64,000 nucleotides of DNA from Eriocheir sinensis (taxonomy: Eukaryota; Arthropoda; Malacostraca; Decapoda; Varunidae), in the NCBI RefSeq assembly GCF_024679095.1, contig NC_066516.1, forward strand, positions 19,300,544-19,364,543, in the 5' to 3' direction. Position numbers and translations under genes: made by a program. Within the stretch, counting starts at the first letter, position 1. The number at the start of each line of letters is the position of its first letter. Below the pieces are notes generated by a model. It worked only from the letters and a program-made list of their open reading frames with translations, did not search any database and was not told the origin of the DNA. Shown here one piece after another: positions 21,000 to 35,049 of this stretch.

Positions 21000-22085
21000 A
21001 TGACAGAAAGAACGACAGTCACCCCCATGGCAGCAGACTACATATGCTATTTCAGTGTGTGTCGTGAAAAATGTACCCTTCAGAACGTCAATGAGAAGCT
21101 GCGTTATCATTATCGTCAATCCATTCGCTTCTTTATCACGTGGATTATATCTTTAGGTTGTAAGGACTCTCGACCGTCATCCCTTCCCTCAGAAAGATAA
21201 GCTACGTTATATTTTCTTAAGGGGGTGCGTGAAAGCGTCTGTTGAAAGGAAGAAAAAAATGCTGGATCTTGTCTTCGTGCAATTCAGTGTTTCGTCCTGT
21301 AAATTTCGTAGAATGTGAGTTAGAGATGAACCCTTCCCATCCTCTCCTCCAACCTCCTCAAAGATAAAATACATCACCTACTGAATCTTGATGTACTCTT
21401 CTCTCTCTCTCTCTCTCTCGTTTTTTTTTATTTAACTCCTTAACATAACAGAAATGATAAATTTGACGGTCTGTTGGATCTCTAAACCTTTATGAAAACC
21501 TAACATACTCGTACACACATAAAAATAATAATAATTGCCTCCTCTGCTTAGCTATATTGTGCGCACCTGTCGATGTATTACACTTTTTGCAGCTCGTTAG
21601 GGAATCATTCTAACGATTTCTTTTTTTCATAACTGTGTCATAAATTCTGAGTATAAGATTGAGTGCAGAGTAAAAAAACAAAAGAAAATCAAACCTTTCT
21701 TTTCTTGGGGAGAGGAGAAACAGTATTATCATTCCTGTCAAAGTCATTTCTTCATCTATCGAGTAAGGTTCTTTCTCTCATTTCGTGTCACTCCCTTTCC
21801 CGAGCCATCTTCCCTTTCCTCTTCCCCTTCTCTTCTTCTCATGAGTGACCTTCCTTCTCCCTTTTCACTTCCCTTCATCTCCCATTCTCCTCAATCTTTT
21901 ACTTCCTCTCTTCGTATATACTCGTACACTCGACTCTCCCCTCTTCTCCTCTCTCTCTTTTCTTGATCCACATCTCTTTCCTTCTCTGTTCTGCTCTTCA
22001 CTATTTCTCTCTTCGTCCTCTAAATATTTCTCTCTCATTCCATTGTATAGCTACCCAACCTTCCTCTCCACATAAATCTCTATAC
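21000..22085. other. Unassigned, pyrimidine-rich toward the right
   Basis: A short (CT)9 at 21401-21419 and a TC-rich stretch at about 21750-22070. No gene. Confidence 0.5.
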
Positions 22086-22086
22086 T

Positions 22087-22090
<4 letters not shown>

Positions 22091-22125
<35 letters not shown>
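22091..22125 (+). repeat. (CT)17 microsatellite
   Basis: Pure TC run. Confidence 0.93.
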
Positions 22126-22127
<2 letters not shown>

Positions 22128-22439
22128 GTATTCCTCCTCCCTCACTCCTTTTATCCTTATCCCTCTCTCATCCTCCTCCTACACATCCCTCTCCTCAACT
22201 CTCTCAATGTGGAGCGACCCAAATATGGATTCATGGGGTCGCGGCTCTTCCTCCTCCTCCCTCCAGCTGGTTTAATCTTGGCTGGCGTAAATAAGGTGAA
22301 ATATTGCTCCATCCCCCTGGCGCTCTTACCCCGCGGCCCGAAGGAGGTCACGCCCGCCTACTGAAGGAAACCAAAGATACAGCCTTTTCCTTCTAGTCTT
22401 GAAGAGATGAGCCGCACGTCAGTCATGCATGCGCTGGAG

Positions 22440-22531
22440 TCCGTGTGTGGGGGGCGGGGGGGGTGAAGGGGAGGGTTGGTGAGGGTGGTGGGTATACGTA
22501 TGTGTGCGTGTGTGTGTGGGGGGGGGTGGGG

Positions 22532-22573
<42 letters not shown>
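22440..22573 (+). repeat. G-rich tract and (GT)19
   Basis: Several G runs (22450-22530) lead into a pure GT run (22536-22573). Confidence 0.88.
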
Positions 22574-22577
<4 letters not shown>

Positions 22578-22579
22578 GG

Positions 22580-22954
22580 AAAAAAAGAAAAGGACACTGG
22601 CACAAAAAGACAATGAAAAAAAAAAGAACAGTGACAACAAGCTGGAAAGAAAAAAAAGAGACATTGGCAACAGGAATAAAAAAAAAATGAACACTAATAA
22701 AAAGAACAAGTGGAAAGAAAACACAAACAACAAGAGCGGAAAAAAAAATAAAGAACGCCAAGAACAAAAACAAGGAACGAAGAGGAGGAGAGAGAGGGAG
22801 AGAGAGAGAGAGAGAGAGAAAAAACAAAACAAGACTCCAGTAAAAGAAAAAAAAAAAACCTTGCTCCTCATCACGCGGCCGAAGAATGTAAACTCATTTT
22901 AACTTTGAAAAATCCTCTCATCTCAAGGCGCATCTGATCATAGGCGGCGGTGAG

Positions 22955-22996
<42 letters not shown>
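22580..22996 (+). repeat. A/G-rich tract, (GA)n and (GT)19
   Basis: A-rich purine sequence from 22578, a short (GA)n at about 22790-22819, and a pure GT run at 22959-22996 followed by C15. Confidence 0.85.
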
Positions 22997-22998
<2 letters not shown>

Positions 22999-23129
22999 CC
23001 CCCCCCCCCCCCCGAGCCCTCTCTATCTCTCTCCTGGGGCTCTGAGGGAGTGAGTGACGAGGGTGATAACAGCATGCCTGGGGGAAGGAAGGGAGCGAGC
23101 GCTGCATGACTCGCGGATGAAGAATGGCA

Positions 23130-23435
23130 GAAAACGGGATGAAGCGGGAGAATAAATCACGAATATAGAAAAATGAGGCAGCGATAACATATTGTAATTG
23201 TTATGACGCGTTGGATGGTTTTGGTGCGTATGGGATGAATAGGGAAAATAAATCACACACAAAAAAAACAGGAAAAAAAAAGATAGCGATGACTCCTTAA
23301 CTGTTATCACGCATTGGATTGTTTTGGTGCGTATGGGATGGATAGGGAAAATAAATCACGAAAAAACAGGAAAAAAATATATAGCGATGATTCCTTAATT
23401 GCTATGACACGCTGGATGGTTTTGGTATGGATGGA
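23130..23435 (+). repeat. About 100-bp tandem repeat, 3 copies
   Basis: GGTTTTGGTGCGTATGGGAT plus AGGGAAAATAAATCAC and ATAGCGATGA blocks recur with 103- and 98-bp spacing; the first copy (from about 23134) and the last are partial. Confidence 0.85.
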
Positions 23436-23597
23436 TTCGACTCTTTAAATCCTCTTTATACATAGGAACAACACCTTAAGGACCTATTAGTTTACTTTCT
23501 GCTGTCTATAAACGGTCCTCCTCTACCCATAACAAAATAAAAAAACAGGTATAGCACTTTGACACACTTATGGAAAATCATCACATACTCATAATTT

Positions 23598-23695
23598 TTC
23601 AGGAGCAGTAAGTAGCGGGCTTTTTTTTTCATTATTGTTTTCTTTTTTTTACGCCCTTGCACTGTCTCCTCTGCGGTAAAAAAAAAAAAAAAAAC
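23598..23695 (-). repeat. Family S interspersed repeat, copy 6
   Basis: On the minus strand: TTTTACCGCAGAGGAGACAG, TGCAAGGGCG, A-rich, AAAGCCCGCTACTTACTGCT. Very close to copy 1, so probably a recent relative. Confidence 0.78.
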
Positions 23696-23699
23696 TATA

Positions 23700-24080
23700 G
23701 CCGTTGCCCTGACTAACGTATTCGCTATTGTATTAACTTCTGGCGACATAAAGATTGGTAGTTCTCTCATCTCCAGCCATAACAAACAACACGTACACTC
23801 CAGCATCATTTACCCACAGTAACGGAACCTTATCCCTTCCACGAAATCTCAGCACGTCAAGGTGAGGCCGCCGACAAGACCCTTAATTAAGAGCATGACA
23901 AGCACGTCCACAGGTATCACGCGACAATTACTCATCAGCAGCAACGTGAACAGCGAGTCCCAACAACAGTGGTGGAGAAATTCACTGACTTCGCCGTCCG
24001 GTCGGAGTGTCTAAAGTAAGGCATAAACACCCAATCAGCAAGACGACGAGGACCTCAACACGTGCTAACACCTTTAATCA
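23700..24080. other. Unassigned unique DNA
   Basis: No supported feature. Confidence 0.5.
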
Positions 24081-24099
24081 CCTTACCCAAAAGTTCCTG

Positions 24100-24950
24100 A
24101 GAGGTGACAACAAGGGAGAGACACGGGGAGATAACAGGCAGGTGAGAGAGAGAAAAAAGGGAAAAAATAAAGACAGGTTGTTGTAGAGGAAAAGATGCAG
24201 TAGGAAGGAGAGGAGGGAAAAGGGGATGCGAGGTATGCACTTGATAGAAAGACAGGGAGGGAGAGGCAGGCTAAGAGAGGGAAGGGGAAAGCAGAACATG
24301 GAAGAGAGGAAAAGAAAGTGAAAAATCTGGAAAAGAGGAGGAAGACAAGAGATAAGAGGAGAATAGGGAATGCAAGATAGACAGGGACAAAAAAAATGGA
24401 AGAGAGGCATGGGGGAGAGAAGGAAGGGAGAAGCAGAACATGGAAAAGAGGTAAAAATGAGAAAAATAAGAAGAGACAGGCTTGAGAAGAAGGGGAAAAT
24501 AAGAGATAAAGGAAAAATAGGCAATGCAAGATGGACAAGGGGCAGAAAAAAAAAACTGGAAGAGGAGGCAGATCAAAGAAAAAAGGGGAAATATAGGATA
24601 GAGTGGAGACGAAACAAATTGAAAAAAATACAGACTGAAGAGGAAATGGGAGAAGAGACAAGAGAGATGGAATGCAGGGCGCTGAAAGAACACACAAAAG
24701 AGAGACGGGCTGAAGAAGGAAAGAGAAGAGGAGGATAGGGAGAGAGGAAGACGTGGGAAAGAGAGGAGGAATACTACGGAAAGGGAAATGGAAGGAAGAA
24801 TTAAAAAAAAAACGGAGAATGAAACAGACAGGTCCATGAGGGCAGAGTGGGTCGAGGGGGGAGTAAGAAGCATAGAGGTCCAACAGGGCGGAGTAGGCCA
24901 AAAGAACAGCGTCCGGAGTGGGCCTCACTTCGCCTCAGGAGAACACACAT
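24100..24950 (+). repeat. Purine tract with tandem units of about 140-150 bp
   Basis: The plus strand is almost entirely A/G for 800 bp. AGCAGAACATGG occurs at about 24290 and 24431, and a block GGGAATGCAAGATAGACA at about 24367 has a relative at about 24520. The 281-residue minus-strand frame is Ser/Phe/Leu filler produced by this composition. Confidence 0.8.
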
Positions 24951-25049
24951 TCATCCTCTTTAAGCAATAATGAAAATATGCCGGCGGGTTCCCTCTGGAG
25001 ACGACTAAGACCACAGCTTTCAGACGGTGCAATGGGGGAAATATATGGT

Positions 25050-25400
25050 CTCTAGGGTGGAGGAGGAGGAGGAGGAAATGAGAAAAGGAAGGATTATGGG
25101 CTCAGGAGGTTACGTAGAGGAAGGTGGAAAGAAAACTGACCGCGGGAGGGTTACTGTTTTTAAGGGGCTCTTGCGGCGCTAAGGGTGCTGATGGTAAGGG
25201 TCTCTGTGCCACTCTCGCTATGGGGGTATTAAAGAGCTGGGGGTGCAGGGGAGTAAGGAGAGGGGGAGGGGGGAGTTTGTTCGGGGCTCTAGAGGGAATT
25301 ACGCAATGTGAGAGTTCTATGGTGGAATTAGGGGGGCAGGGGGGCAGGGGGGAGGGGACAACGTGGGGATCCAGGGGGCATTGGGCTTTTTGGAAGAGTT
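25050..25400 (+). repeat. G-rich low-complexity tract
   Basis: Many GGGG runs (for example 25255-25370), with G-quadruplex potential. No gene. Confidence 0.65.
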
Positions 25401-25675
25401 AGTGTTAGTGTTAATGTTGTTAGTGTTTCTTATTATTGCTGTTAGTGTTATTGGTACCGTTTTTACTGAGTTTATTTCTTCTTTTTCTTGGCTGTGGTGG
25501 TAGTATTAGCATTTGTATTTGTGATAGTATTAAAAGTGGTAAAAGTATTAGTATTAGTAGTAAGTTCTGCATCTGTCACTGCCCTTTAAATCTCTGTATA
25601 CATTTCAATTTCTCTAAAAGTGCTTTGTTCTTCACATCACAATTTAACACTAGTCTCTTGCTTTCCACCCCCCCC

Positions 25676-25681
<6 letters not shown>

Positions 25682-25739
<58 letters not shown>

Positions 25740-25848
25740 GGTGGGGATAAAAACTACAACCTGAGAAGAAAAAAAGAGAGATCTGACAGCCTGAAAGCTT
25801 CCCAGAATGACTTAAGGATGCAGCTGGATGATTTGTGCGTGCGTGTCT

Positions 25849-25892
<44 letters not shown>
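25682..25892 (+). repeat. (CT)27 and (GT)n microsatellites
   Basis: Pure TC run 25682-25736; GT run 25852-25892, impure at its left end. Confidence 0.93.
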
Positions 25893-25895
<3 letters not shown>

Positions 25896-26160
25896 CCGAT
25901 CAATAGACGCACGTACATAAACTATCTTACCGTTAATGCGAAAGTCACGCGATTAAGTTTACGTCCCTAAATACACATACGCTAACGTTTTACCGGCAGT
26001 AGCAGGTAAATAGCATGTAGATCAGGTACTCCCAATAAGCTTACGTGTGGAGGAGGTGGGCGGTGTGAGACGAACAGGGAAAAGGCAGCGAGTAGGAGCA
26101 AAGAAGGAAAATAGGATGGTAGGATGGCTGGCGCACTATAAAAGGACGTCTAATGGAGGT

Positions 26161-26465
26161 GGGAAATAGAATGAGTAGCTATATAGGAGAGCGCTATCGG
26201 CCTAAGTAATGGAGAAGCATGAGGAGGAGGAGGAGTAATAGGAGCAAGAGGAGAAGGAGGAGGAGGAGGAGGAGGAGGAGGAGGAGGAGGAGGAGGAGGA
26301 GAGATATGTTTGTGGCAAAGAAATGGGAAATAGAGTGAGTAGCAATATGGAAAGCGCTATCGGCCCAAGTAATGGAGAAGCAAGAGAAGGAGAAGTAATA
26401 GGAGGAGGAGGAAGAGGAGAAGGAGGAGGAGGAGGAGGAGGAGAGATATGTGGGTGGTAAAGAAG
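26161..26465 (+). repeat. 164-bp tandem duplication carrying (GGA)n
   Basis: GGGAAATAGA starts at 26161 and 26325. Each unit continues with AGCGCTATCGGCC, AAGTAATGGAGAAGCA, a GGA array of different length and GAGAGATATGT. The two copies have diverged mainly in the repeat. Confidence 0.87.
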
Positions 26466-26499
26466 TTCATCACTTAAGCAATCATCGTACGCACTTTTT

Positions 26500-27620
26500 T
26501 TTGCCGACAACGCTGAGAATATCGACCTAAGGAAGGGGCTGGTGGTACGGGTGAGGGTGACGACGCGTCCACACAGCCGACGTACGTTACTAAGGGATGA
26601 CTGGTACATACTCAATAGCTTGGAAATACGTGGCCTACTTATTGGTATTCTACTTTTCACTTACACGCTTTACTGTCTGATACGTCATGGTGCAATTCAA
26701 ATAGTAAGAGTTGATAATTCATAGCCCCTGTTCGTAGCACTTGTTCATTTTCCCTCAGCAAATTGTGAATATGTATTTTGGAGGGTGCGTGTGTTTCCAT
26801 TTATTGAGGCGCCGTCGCCGTTATCAACACAGCCGAATGGAAGGTATTTTCAGTGTATATATGAATACTGTCTGGTGTGGCGGAGAAGTCCATTTTTTCA
26901 CCTTTACACAGCAGACGGCTTCGAAAAGTAAAAACATCAAAACAGACAAAAGAAAAGATGATATATAAAGGAATACATGTACATTAAAAGCTGAAAGTAA
27001 GAAGTAATCAAAACGATTATCAAAAATGACATGGTAAGCTCCCTTTGATAAAATCTAGAACTAAATGAAAAAAAACCCATACGATAACAAATTCATAATG
27101 GAAAATATAAAATAAGAAATGAATATTACGAAGGAAGTAGATCTCTAGCGGTCATTACAGCTCACTTTTCCCCGGCGATGAAAAACACCCTCGTTGATCG
27201 GCCTCCCGTCTCATGTTCACTCACAGGCGAGACTAATAAAACTCATGTAATAAATCTTTCGTGTCAAACAAAGAGTGAAACTGTACACAGAGTAAGTCGT
27301 TCTAAGCTGCTTAAAGTCCTGGTTAATGCCCAACAAAGATCCAAAGGCTTAGGGTTTACATAATGACTTTCTTCATAAAAAAAATGGATTGACTGGCTGA
27401 TGCTGTGACGGCGGAAATGAGGCGGCTGACGACGGGAGGAAAAAATGACAGGAAAGATTTATTGACGCTCTTTTTCCTCCTTTCTTTTGGTCACTCGTCA
27501 CGAACTTAATAAACAAAAGGTAAAAAAAAAAAATGTCGGTGTCCCTTTACAAGGAGAAAAAAATCTGGAACGTTAAGTGAAAAAAAATGGCAAGGGCAAT
27601 ATTGCTTCTGAATGTGACCT
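26500..27620. other. Unassigned AT-rich unique DNA
   Basis: I looked at both strands and see no exon, RNA or repeat that I can support. Confidence 0.5.
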
Positions 27621-27830
<210 letters not shown>

Positions 27831-28048
27831 GAGCTTTTAGCAGACATCAGGTGGGAAATTGCAAGTCCAGGGTCTAATTATCACTCCAACAAGTAGAGGG
27901 ATGGAGGGATGGAGGGAGGAAGGAGGAGGAATGGAGGAACGGAGGAGAGGAAGAGGTAGGAAGCGTCTCTCGAGCCAGCCTCCACTTCTTCCACTTCCTC
28001 CTTAACGGGATAAGAATAAAATTAATGATTGTGATAAAAGTACCTAGA

Positions 28049-28210
<162 letters not shown>

Positions 28211-28230
28211 ACATACATAAAATTACATAG

Positions 28231-29042
28231 AAAATCAGACCAACTGCGACACTCGACGAAGAAGCTTTACAATCAGATCTAGATCGACTTGCACGTTGGG
28301 CCAATAAATGGCAAATGAAATTTAACGTTGACAAATGTAAAGTGTTGCACATCGGAAAAAAAATAACAATCGCGTCCGGTATGTAATGAATGGCTAACAA
28401 ATTTCTGCAGTAAGTAAAGAAAAGGATCTTGGAATCACTATATCAAGCGATTTAAAGCCCGGTCAGCATTGTTCAGAGGTGGTTAAAACTGAAAACAAAT
28501 TGGTTGGCTACATCGGGCGAGTCTTTAATAATAAATCGGAAAAAGTAATATTAAAACTGTATAATTCGTTGGTTCGACCCCGTCTAGAGTACTGTGTACA
28601 GTTTTGGTCTCCCTACTACAGAAAAGACTTAGAAAAGTTGAAACGGGTTCAACGAAGAGTAACAAAGATGATTCCAAGGTTGAGAAATTTATCATATGAA
28701 CAAAGGCTTAAAGAAGTAAATTTATTCAGTCTATCAAAACGAAGAATGCGAGGCGATCTAATAGAAGTGTTTAAAATGTTCAAAGGATTCAGTGATATTA
28801 ATGCGGAAGATTACTTTACAATTGATCGATCAAATAGAACAAGAAGAAATCTCAATTTGAAGATAAGTGGTAAAAGATTCTCGTCGCACGAAGCTAAACA
28901 CTTCTTCTTCAATCGAGTTGTTAATGTTTGGAACTCTCTATCCTGTGATGTCGTTGATAGTACAACAGTTACGGCCTTCAAGAATAGATTAGACAAGTGT
29001 TTTGAATCCAACCAGCAACTAAGATATTACTCATTGTCGTAA
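28231..29042 (+). pseudogene. CR1-like non-LTR retrotransposon, reverse transcriptase C-terminal part
   Basis: Frames join to read RPTATLDEEALQSDLDRL, ANKWQMKFNVDKCKVLHIG, EKDLGITISSDLKPG, then LEYCVQFWSPYYRKDLEKL, VQRRVTKMIPRLRNLSYEQR, RRMRGDLIEVFKMFKG and VVNVWNSLS. This is the thumb and C-terminal end of a CR1/L2-type reverse transcriptase, which in an intact element copies its own RNA into DNA. The copy is 5'-truncated at the (GA)n array. It has lost one A in the A run at about 28351-28358 (frameshift) and has an in-frame TAA at 28395-28397. It then stays open to the native-looking stop at 29040-29042. The endonuclease and most of the polymerase are absent, so it is dead. Confidence 0.9.
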
Positions 29043-29360
29043 TAACCTTAAGTTCTTTCGAATATTGGTGTCCTTGTCCGCTTTTATCGCCTGGTTAGTG
29101 GTAGCAGTAATGGTAGTTCTTCCCTCTTTCCTACATAGTTTCCATGCAGTTTTTCCATGCTGCATGGTTCTTTTTCCTTTCCTGCCAGCTTTGGCTGGAG
29201 GGATGGGGGGTTGGGAGGAGCCTTCGCCTTTGCTGTCCTTCATCTTCCACCTTTGATTAGATAGTTAGTGTAGCTTGTCACAAACAGCCTCGTAAGGACC
29301 AGCAGGTCTGCTGTTGTTTGTTCTTTCTTTGTGTTTTTTTGTGTTCCTTTGTGTTCCTCT
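29043..29360 (+). mobile_element. 3' UTR and tail of the CR1-like element
   Basis: This non-coding tail after the stop codon ends near 29355 in short repeats of TTTGTGTTCC type instead of poly(A), as CR1-clade elements do. The exact 3' border is uncertain. Confidence 0.6.
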
Positions 29361-29399
29361 TCCTCCTCAGTCTTTTCTTATTATTTCATCCACTTTTTT

Positions 29400-30570
29400 T
29401 TTCTGTCAGGAACGTGAGGAAGTAAAGGCAGCGAAAAGAGGACGAGGAGGAGGGGGAGGAGGAGGAGAGTGAAGGAAAGGAAGAGGAAGGGAAGTGCCTT
29501 AGAGAAAAAATAATAATTTGGAGATAATGGTTTTGGTGGTGGTGGTGGAAGGAGGGGGAGAAGGAAGAGGAAGAGGAGGAGGAGGAGGAGGAGGAGGAGG
29601 AGGAGGAGGAGGAGGAGGAGGAGGAGGAGGAGGAGGAGAGGTTGGAGGAAGAGGAGTTGGAGGAGGAAGAGGAAGAGGAAGAGGAAGAGGAGGAGGAGGA
29701 GGAGGAGGAGGAGGACGAGGAGGAGGAGGAGAAGCAGCAGAAGTGTAGAGAGAGAGAAAGGTTAAAGAGATAGAGAGGAAGGTGGAATTCTCTTAATAGG
29801 AACAGCTGGGGCAAGGATGGATCCAGAGGAGGAGGAGGAGGAAGAGGAGGAGGAGGAGGAGGAGGAGGAAGGAGAAAGGGGGCATGGAACAACAGCAGGT
29901 GAACACAAAGAAAATGGGAAGAAAACGTGGCAAAGCAACTCCAAAAGACCCTGTGGCTGAAGAAGGTTAGTTTTCCGAAGGGGTTGGATAAAGAAGTGGA
30001 AGAAAAGGGCAAAAAAAAAAAAAAAATCAAGAAAATATTGGAAGTTCAGAAACCAGGAAAATGAGTCTGTCAGTCACGGATGTATCTGGATTTGACGAAG
30101 AAGGAACGGCGGGGACTGCGGCGGCGGAAGTCAAGGGAAGGGAAGGAGTGGATGAAGGAATGCATGAAGGAATGAAGGATGCAAGTGGAAGGTAGGAGCG
30201 AAGAATGGTAGGAAGGGGGAAATGAACTGAGGAACGAAAGAGAGAGTGGAATGAATGCAGAGAGGAAAGAAAGAACGAAGGAAAGGTGGGAAGAACGGAG
30301 GAAAGAATTAAAGGCAGGATGACGATTGGAAGAACGAATAAAAATAAGGAAAGAAAGAATTAAAGGACGGAAGGAAAGAGAGAAAGAAAGAAGGTGACAG
30401 AAGAAAGAAAGATCGAAGGAAAGAAGGTAGGAAGGACGAATCATGCAAGAAGTGAGGAAAGAAAAAAAGACGAAAAGAAATAAGAACTACAGGAAGCAAA
30501 GAAAGAAAAAAAAGAAAAGTGAATGCAAAACAAGAAACACAATATAAGACAAGAAAAAAACGAAAGAAAT
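29400..30570 (+). repeat. Purine tract with (GGA)n arrays
   Basis: About 1.1 kb with the plus strand nearly all A/G. Includes pure GGA over about 29576-29637, further GGA blocks at about 29690-29730 and 29828-29872, and GAAA/GGAA-rich sequence after 30120. The poly-Ser and poly-Gly frames are artefacts. Confidence 0.85.
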
Positions 30571-30599
30571 AAAGAAACCCAATTCCTTTCTTCCCTTAT

Positions 30600-31380
30600 T
30601 AATGCAGGAAAAAGAAAGGAATATTAAACAGCCAAATGAATACAAATGACATCCGCGGTGAGCAAGAGGGAGCGGGGAGACGTGATGCTGGGAGGGGCGG
30701 GGAAGCCGAGGGCGTGGCCGGCGGCAGAGGCAGCAACAGCAACAGGGGCAGCAGGAGGGAGGGACGGAGGGAGGAGAGCAAGAGGAAAGGCAAGTTAGGA
30801 GGAAGGCAAGAGGGAACAGCAAAAGGGAAATAATAGAAGAGGAGGGGAAGAGGGGACGGCAAGGGGAAAGTTAGGAAGCTCAAGGGTAAGAAAAGAAGAA
30901 GAAGGGCAAGGGAAGGAGAAAAGCAGGAGTGGATATTAACGGAGGAGGACCTGAAGGGAAGCAAAAAGGGAATGCAGAATTAAGTGAAAACGTAACCTTC
31001 TTGATGGGGATAAAAATCTAGGTTCATGAAAGCAGGAGAGCAAAATTTAATGTAGCTTGTAATATGATTAGGAACGTGTGAGTATGTGTAAGTCATGTGT
31101 ACACGAGAAACCTACATGTGTACACGAAAGGCAGGATGAGGATGAGGATGAGGATGAGGATGAGGAGGAGGAGGAGGTAATAGAAACCCCTACGGAACTT
31201 TTAATGGCCGTTTCCCGCCGGAATAATGCGGGCGGAGCAGGTGCTTTCCCAGCGGGTAGTACTTGGCCTCGCGGTGGTGGTGGTGGCGGTGCTGATGTTG
31301 GTGGTGGTAAGGGTGGCGATGGTTGTGGTGGTAAAGGTGGTGATGGTGGTGGTGATGGTGGTGAAATTTTGCGCAGGATT
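30600..31380 (+). repeat. Impure GGCAGC/GGA tract, (GATGAG)n and (GGT)n
   Basis: Purine-rich to about 30970. A GAT-GAG repeat lies at about 31135-31175, and GGT/GGC triplets at about 31272-31362. A doubled CATGTGTACACGA word stands at about 31096-31129. No gene. Confidence 0.7.
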
Positions 31381-32165
31381 TATTATGGATGTACCACAGT
31401 GTTGCGTTTGTCTTACTATGCCTCGTGCTTTTCCTTTCTTCATCTACCAGCGTCTTGGTATTTGTCTCACCTGCCGCCTTTTCCCCCAACGCAATAACAA
31501 CATGTACAATATAAGCTGCAGCTGCCTATTTTTCAAGTGGCAATACGGTGGTGACAGCTGTTCCTGCCTTTTTCTCGGCCAGCTTAGTCTGTAGGAGCAA
31601 GTGTTTACCGATTGTACAGCTGCTGGTGTGCAACAGTCACGTAAGCGATAATCCAGATACGAAGTGGCGTGGGTGTTTCCCAAGTGTTTTGCAGCAGTCG
31701 GTATAATCTAGACTCAAAGTTTCTGGCAACTCGCCGCTGTTTCACCACTGCGAACGTCTCGCGACAGTATTGATACAACGTTTAGCAAAGATGATCCGAC
31801 TGGCAAAAACTGGAAGAAACTGGCAGGATATGTACTCGTGTGACGCCGCTTAAGCTGTGAACGAACGAAGGATTACACTCACAATAATTATCGTCATTTA
31901 CAACAATGGCTCTAGTCTTCCGGGGGCGCTAAGCGGGATAATATTTCACGTCTCTTAATGATTCTCTTTCCTGTGACAGTGACACATTGTTGATAAACGC
32001 TACGAATAAAAATAAACAAGGGGATATTTTTCTTTTAGAAAATAAATTACTTGTTTTTGTTTATTTAAATATATGAATGACGTCATAATAAAGGGGTCCC
32101 AAGCAGCGGGTTCCGTCGCTTGTACTGCATCCGACTCTGCTAATAACTGGGAACTTGTTTCTCAT
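31380..32165. other. Unassigned unique DNA
   Basis: No exon or element recognised. Confidence 0.5.
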
Positions 32166-32172
32166 ACTATCA

Positions 32173-32174
<2 letters not shown>

Positions 32175-32207
<33 letters not shown>
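32175..32207 (+). repeat. (GT)16 microsatellite
   Basis: Pure GT run next to a perfect palindrome. Confidence 0.95.
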
Positions 32208-32208
<1 letters not shown>

Positions 32209-32209
<1 letters not shown>

Positions 32210-32243
32210 ACTTGGACGCACTACACTGTAGTGCGTCCAAGTG
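32209..32243. repeat. Perfect 17-bp inverted repeat, 1-base spacer
   Basis: CACTTGGACGCACTACA (32209-32225), one C, then its exact reverse complement (32227-32243). It could form a cruciform or RNA hairpin. Confidence 0.95.
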
Positions 32244-32569
32244 TGTGTATTTCGCGCATGTTCATGTCGCGCGTGATCGTGTCGCTGCAAGCTTACTACC
32301 CTGGCTGTCTCTCCCTTGGTATTCTCGCCCCGTCGAGTAGGTAGTGTGATGAATGTTCTTATCAAGGCCAAGAGAATATATCTGCTGGCCGTGGTTCTTA
32401 TACTTCTTGTCATCCCGGCGCACAGGCGAACACGGACTACTGCCCGGAGGCAGAGAGGAATGAGTAAACGATGCCTCTGAGAGACGGAGATGTAATAATA
32501 AAAATTGGAAAGTAAAACAGTGTGTATTGGATGAAAAGACAGAGTAGGATAAGGATAATAAGGAACCAG

Positions 32570-32913
<344 letters not shown>

Positions 32914-33027
32914 AGAGAGGGAAGAATGATATTGGAGAAAGCTTTTAAGAACGTGGAAAAGAACTAGAAATTAACTCGCTAATTGAAAGAATGATAAGGC
33001 GGAGTAATTACTAAAATTATAATTACA

Positions 33028-34200
<1,173 letters not shown>

Positions 34201-34225
34201 CACGCCCTCCATACACACACACGCC

Positions 34226-34625
34226 TTGCCACGCCCTTCCCACACACATACACACACCATTCACACACGCACACATACATACATCATTCACTCACGTAAT
34301 ACTCTCTCCATACACACTTATCTGTACAAACACACCCTTCCAACAAACATGCTTTCAACGCCCTTCCCGCACATATACACACACCATTCACACACGCACA
34401 CATACATACATCATTCACTCACGTAATACTCTCTCCATACACACTTATCTGTACACACACACCCTTCCAACACACATGCTTTCAACGCCCTTCCCACACA
34501 TATACACACACCATTCACACACGCACACATACACCCATCATCCACACACGTAATACTCTCTCCATACACACTTATCTGTATACACGAGCCCTTCAAACAC
34601 ACATGCCTTGCCACGCCCTTCTCAC
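34226..34625 (+). repeat. 127-bp tandem repeat, about 3 copies
   Basis: CCATTCACACACGCACAC starts at 34257, 34384 and 34511, exactly 127 bp apart. Units also carry ACGTAATACTCTCTCCATAC and ACCCTTCCAACA blocks and are CA-rich. A decayed CACGCC-rich stretch continues to about 34930. Confidence 0.9.
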
Positions 34626-35049
34626 ACCTCTACACATCATCCAAAAACGTACAAACACATCATTCACACACACCTCCGCACACATACCCTCCCAATGCAC
34701 ATCCCATGGAACGACCTCCCTCCTTACACGCAGACCTTCACACACGCCTTGCCACGCCTTTCCTACACACACGCCCTCCGCACACGTTTCACCACGTTGC
34801 CATGCCCTCCTTCATCACACGCCCTACAATCCACGCCTCGACATGCCCTTACCTCACTTGCACACGCCTACACACGCCTCCCCGCACCCCACCCCTCCAC
34901 ACACGCTATCCACGCCACGCCCTCCCTCCACGGACTTGCCTCTCATGCAGGAATGGCCACTCCGCGCAGGGAACGAGGGCATGACCAAGAGGAAACACGG
35001 CACTCCCCCGCCCTTCGTCAATGGTTTACTCTGCCCGGCAACTGCTCTT

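Noticed and set aside
24083..24928. 281-residue minus-strand frame rich in Phe, Ser, Leu and Pro
   Set aside because: Produced by a purine tract on the plus strand. No domain, and the sequence is tandemly repeated.
28479..29042. Functional reverse transcriptase gene
   Set aside because: The open part lacks the catalytic YxDD region, and a frameshift and a stop codon lie directly upstream. It is a truncated pseudogene.
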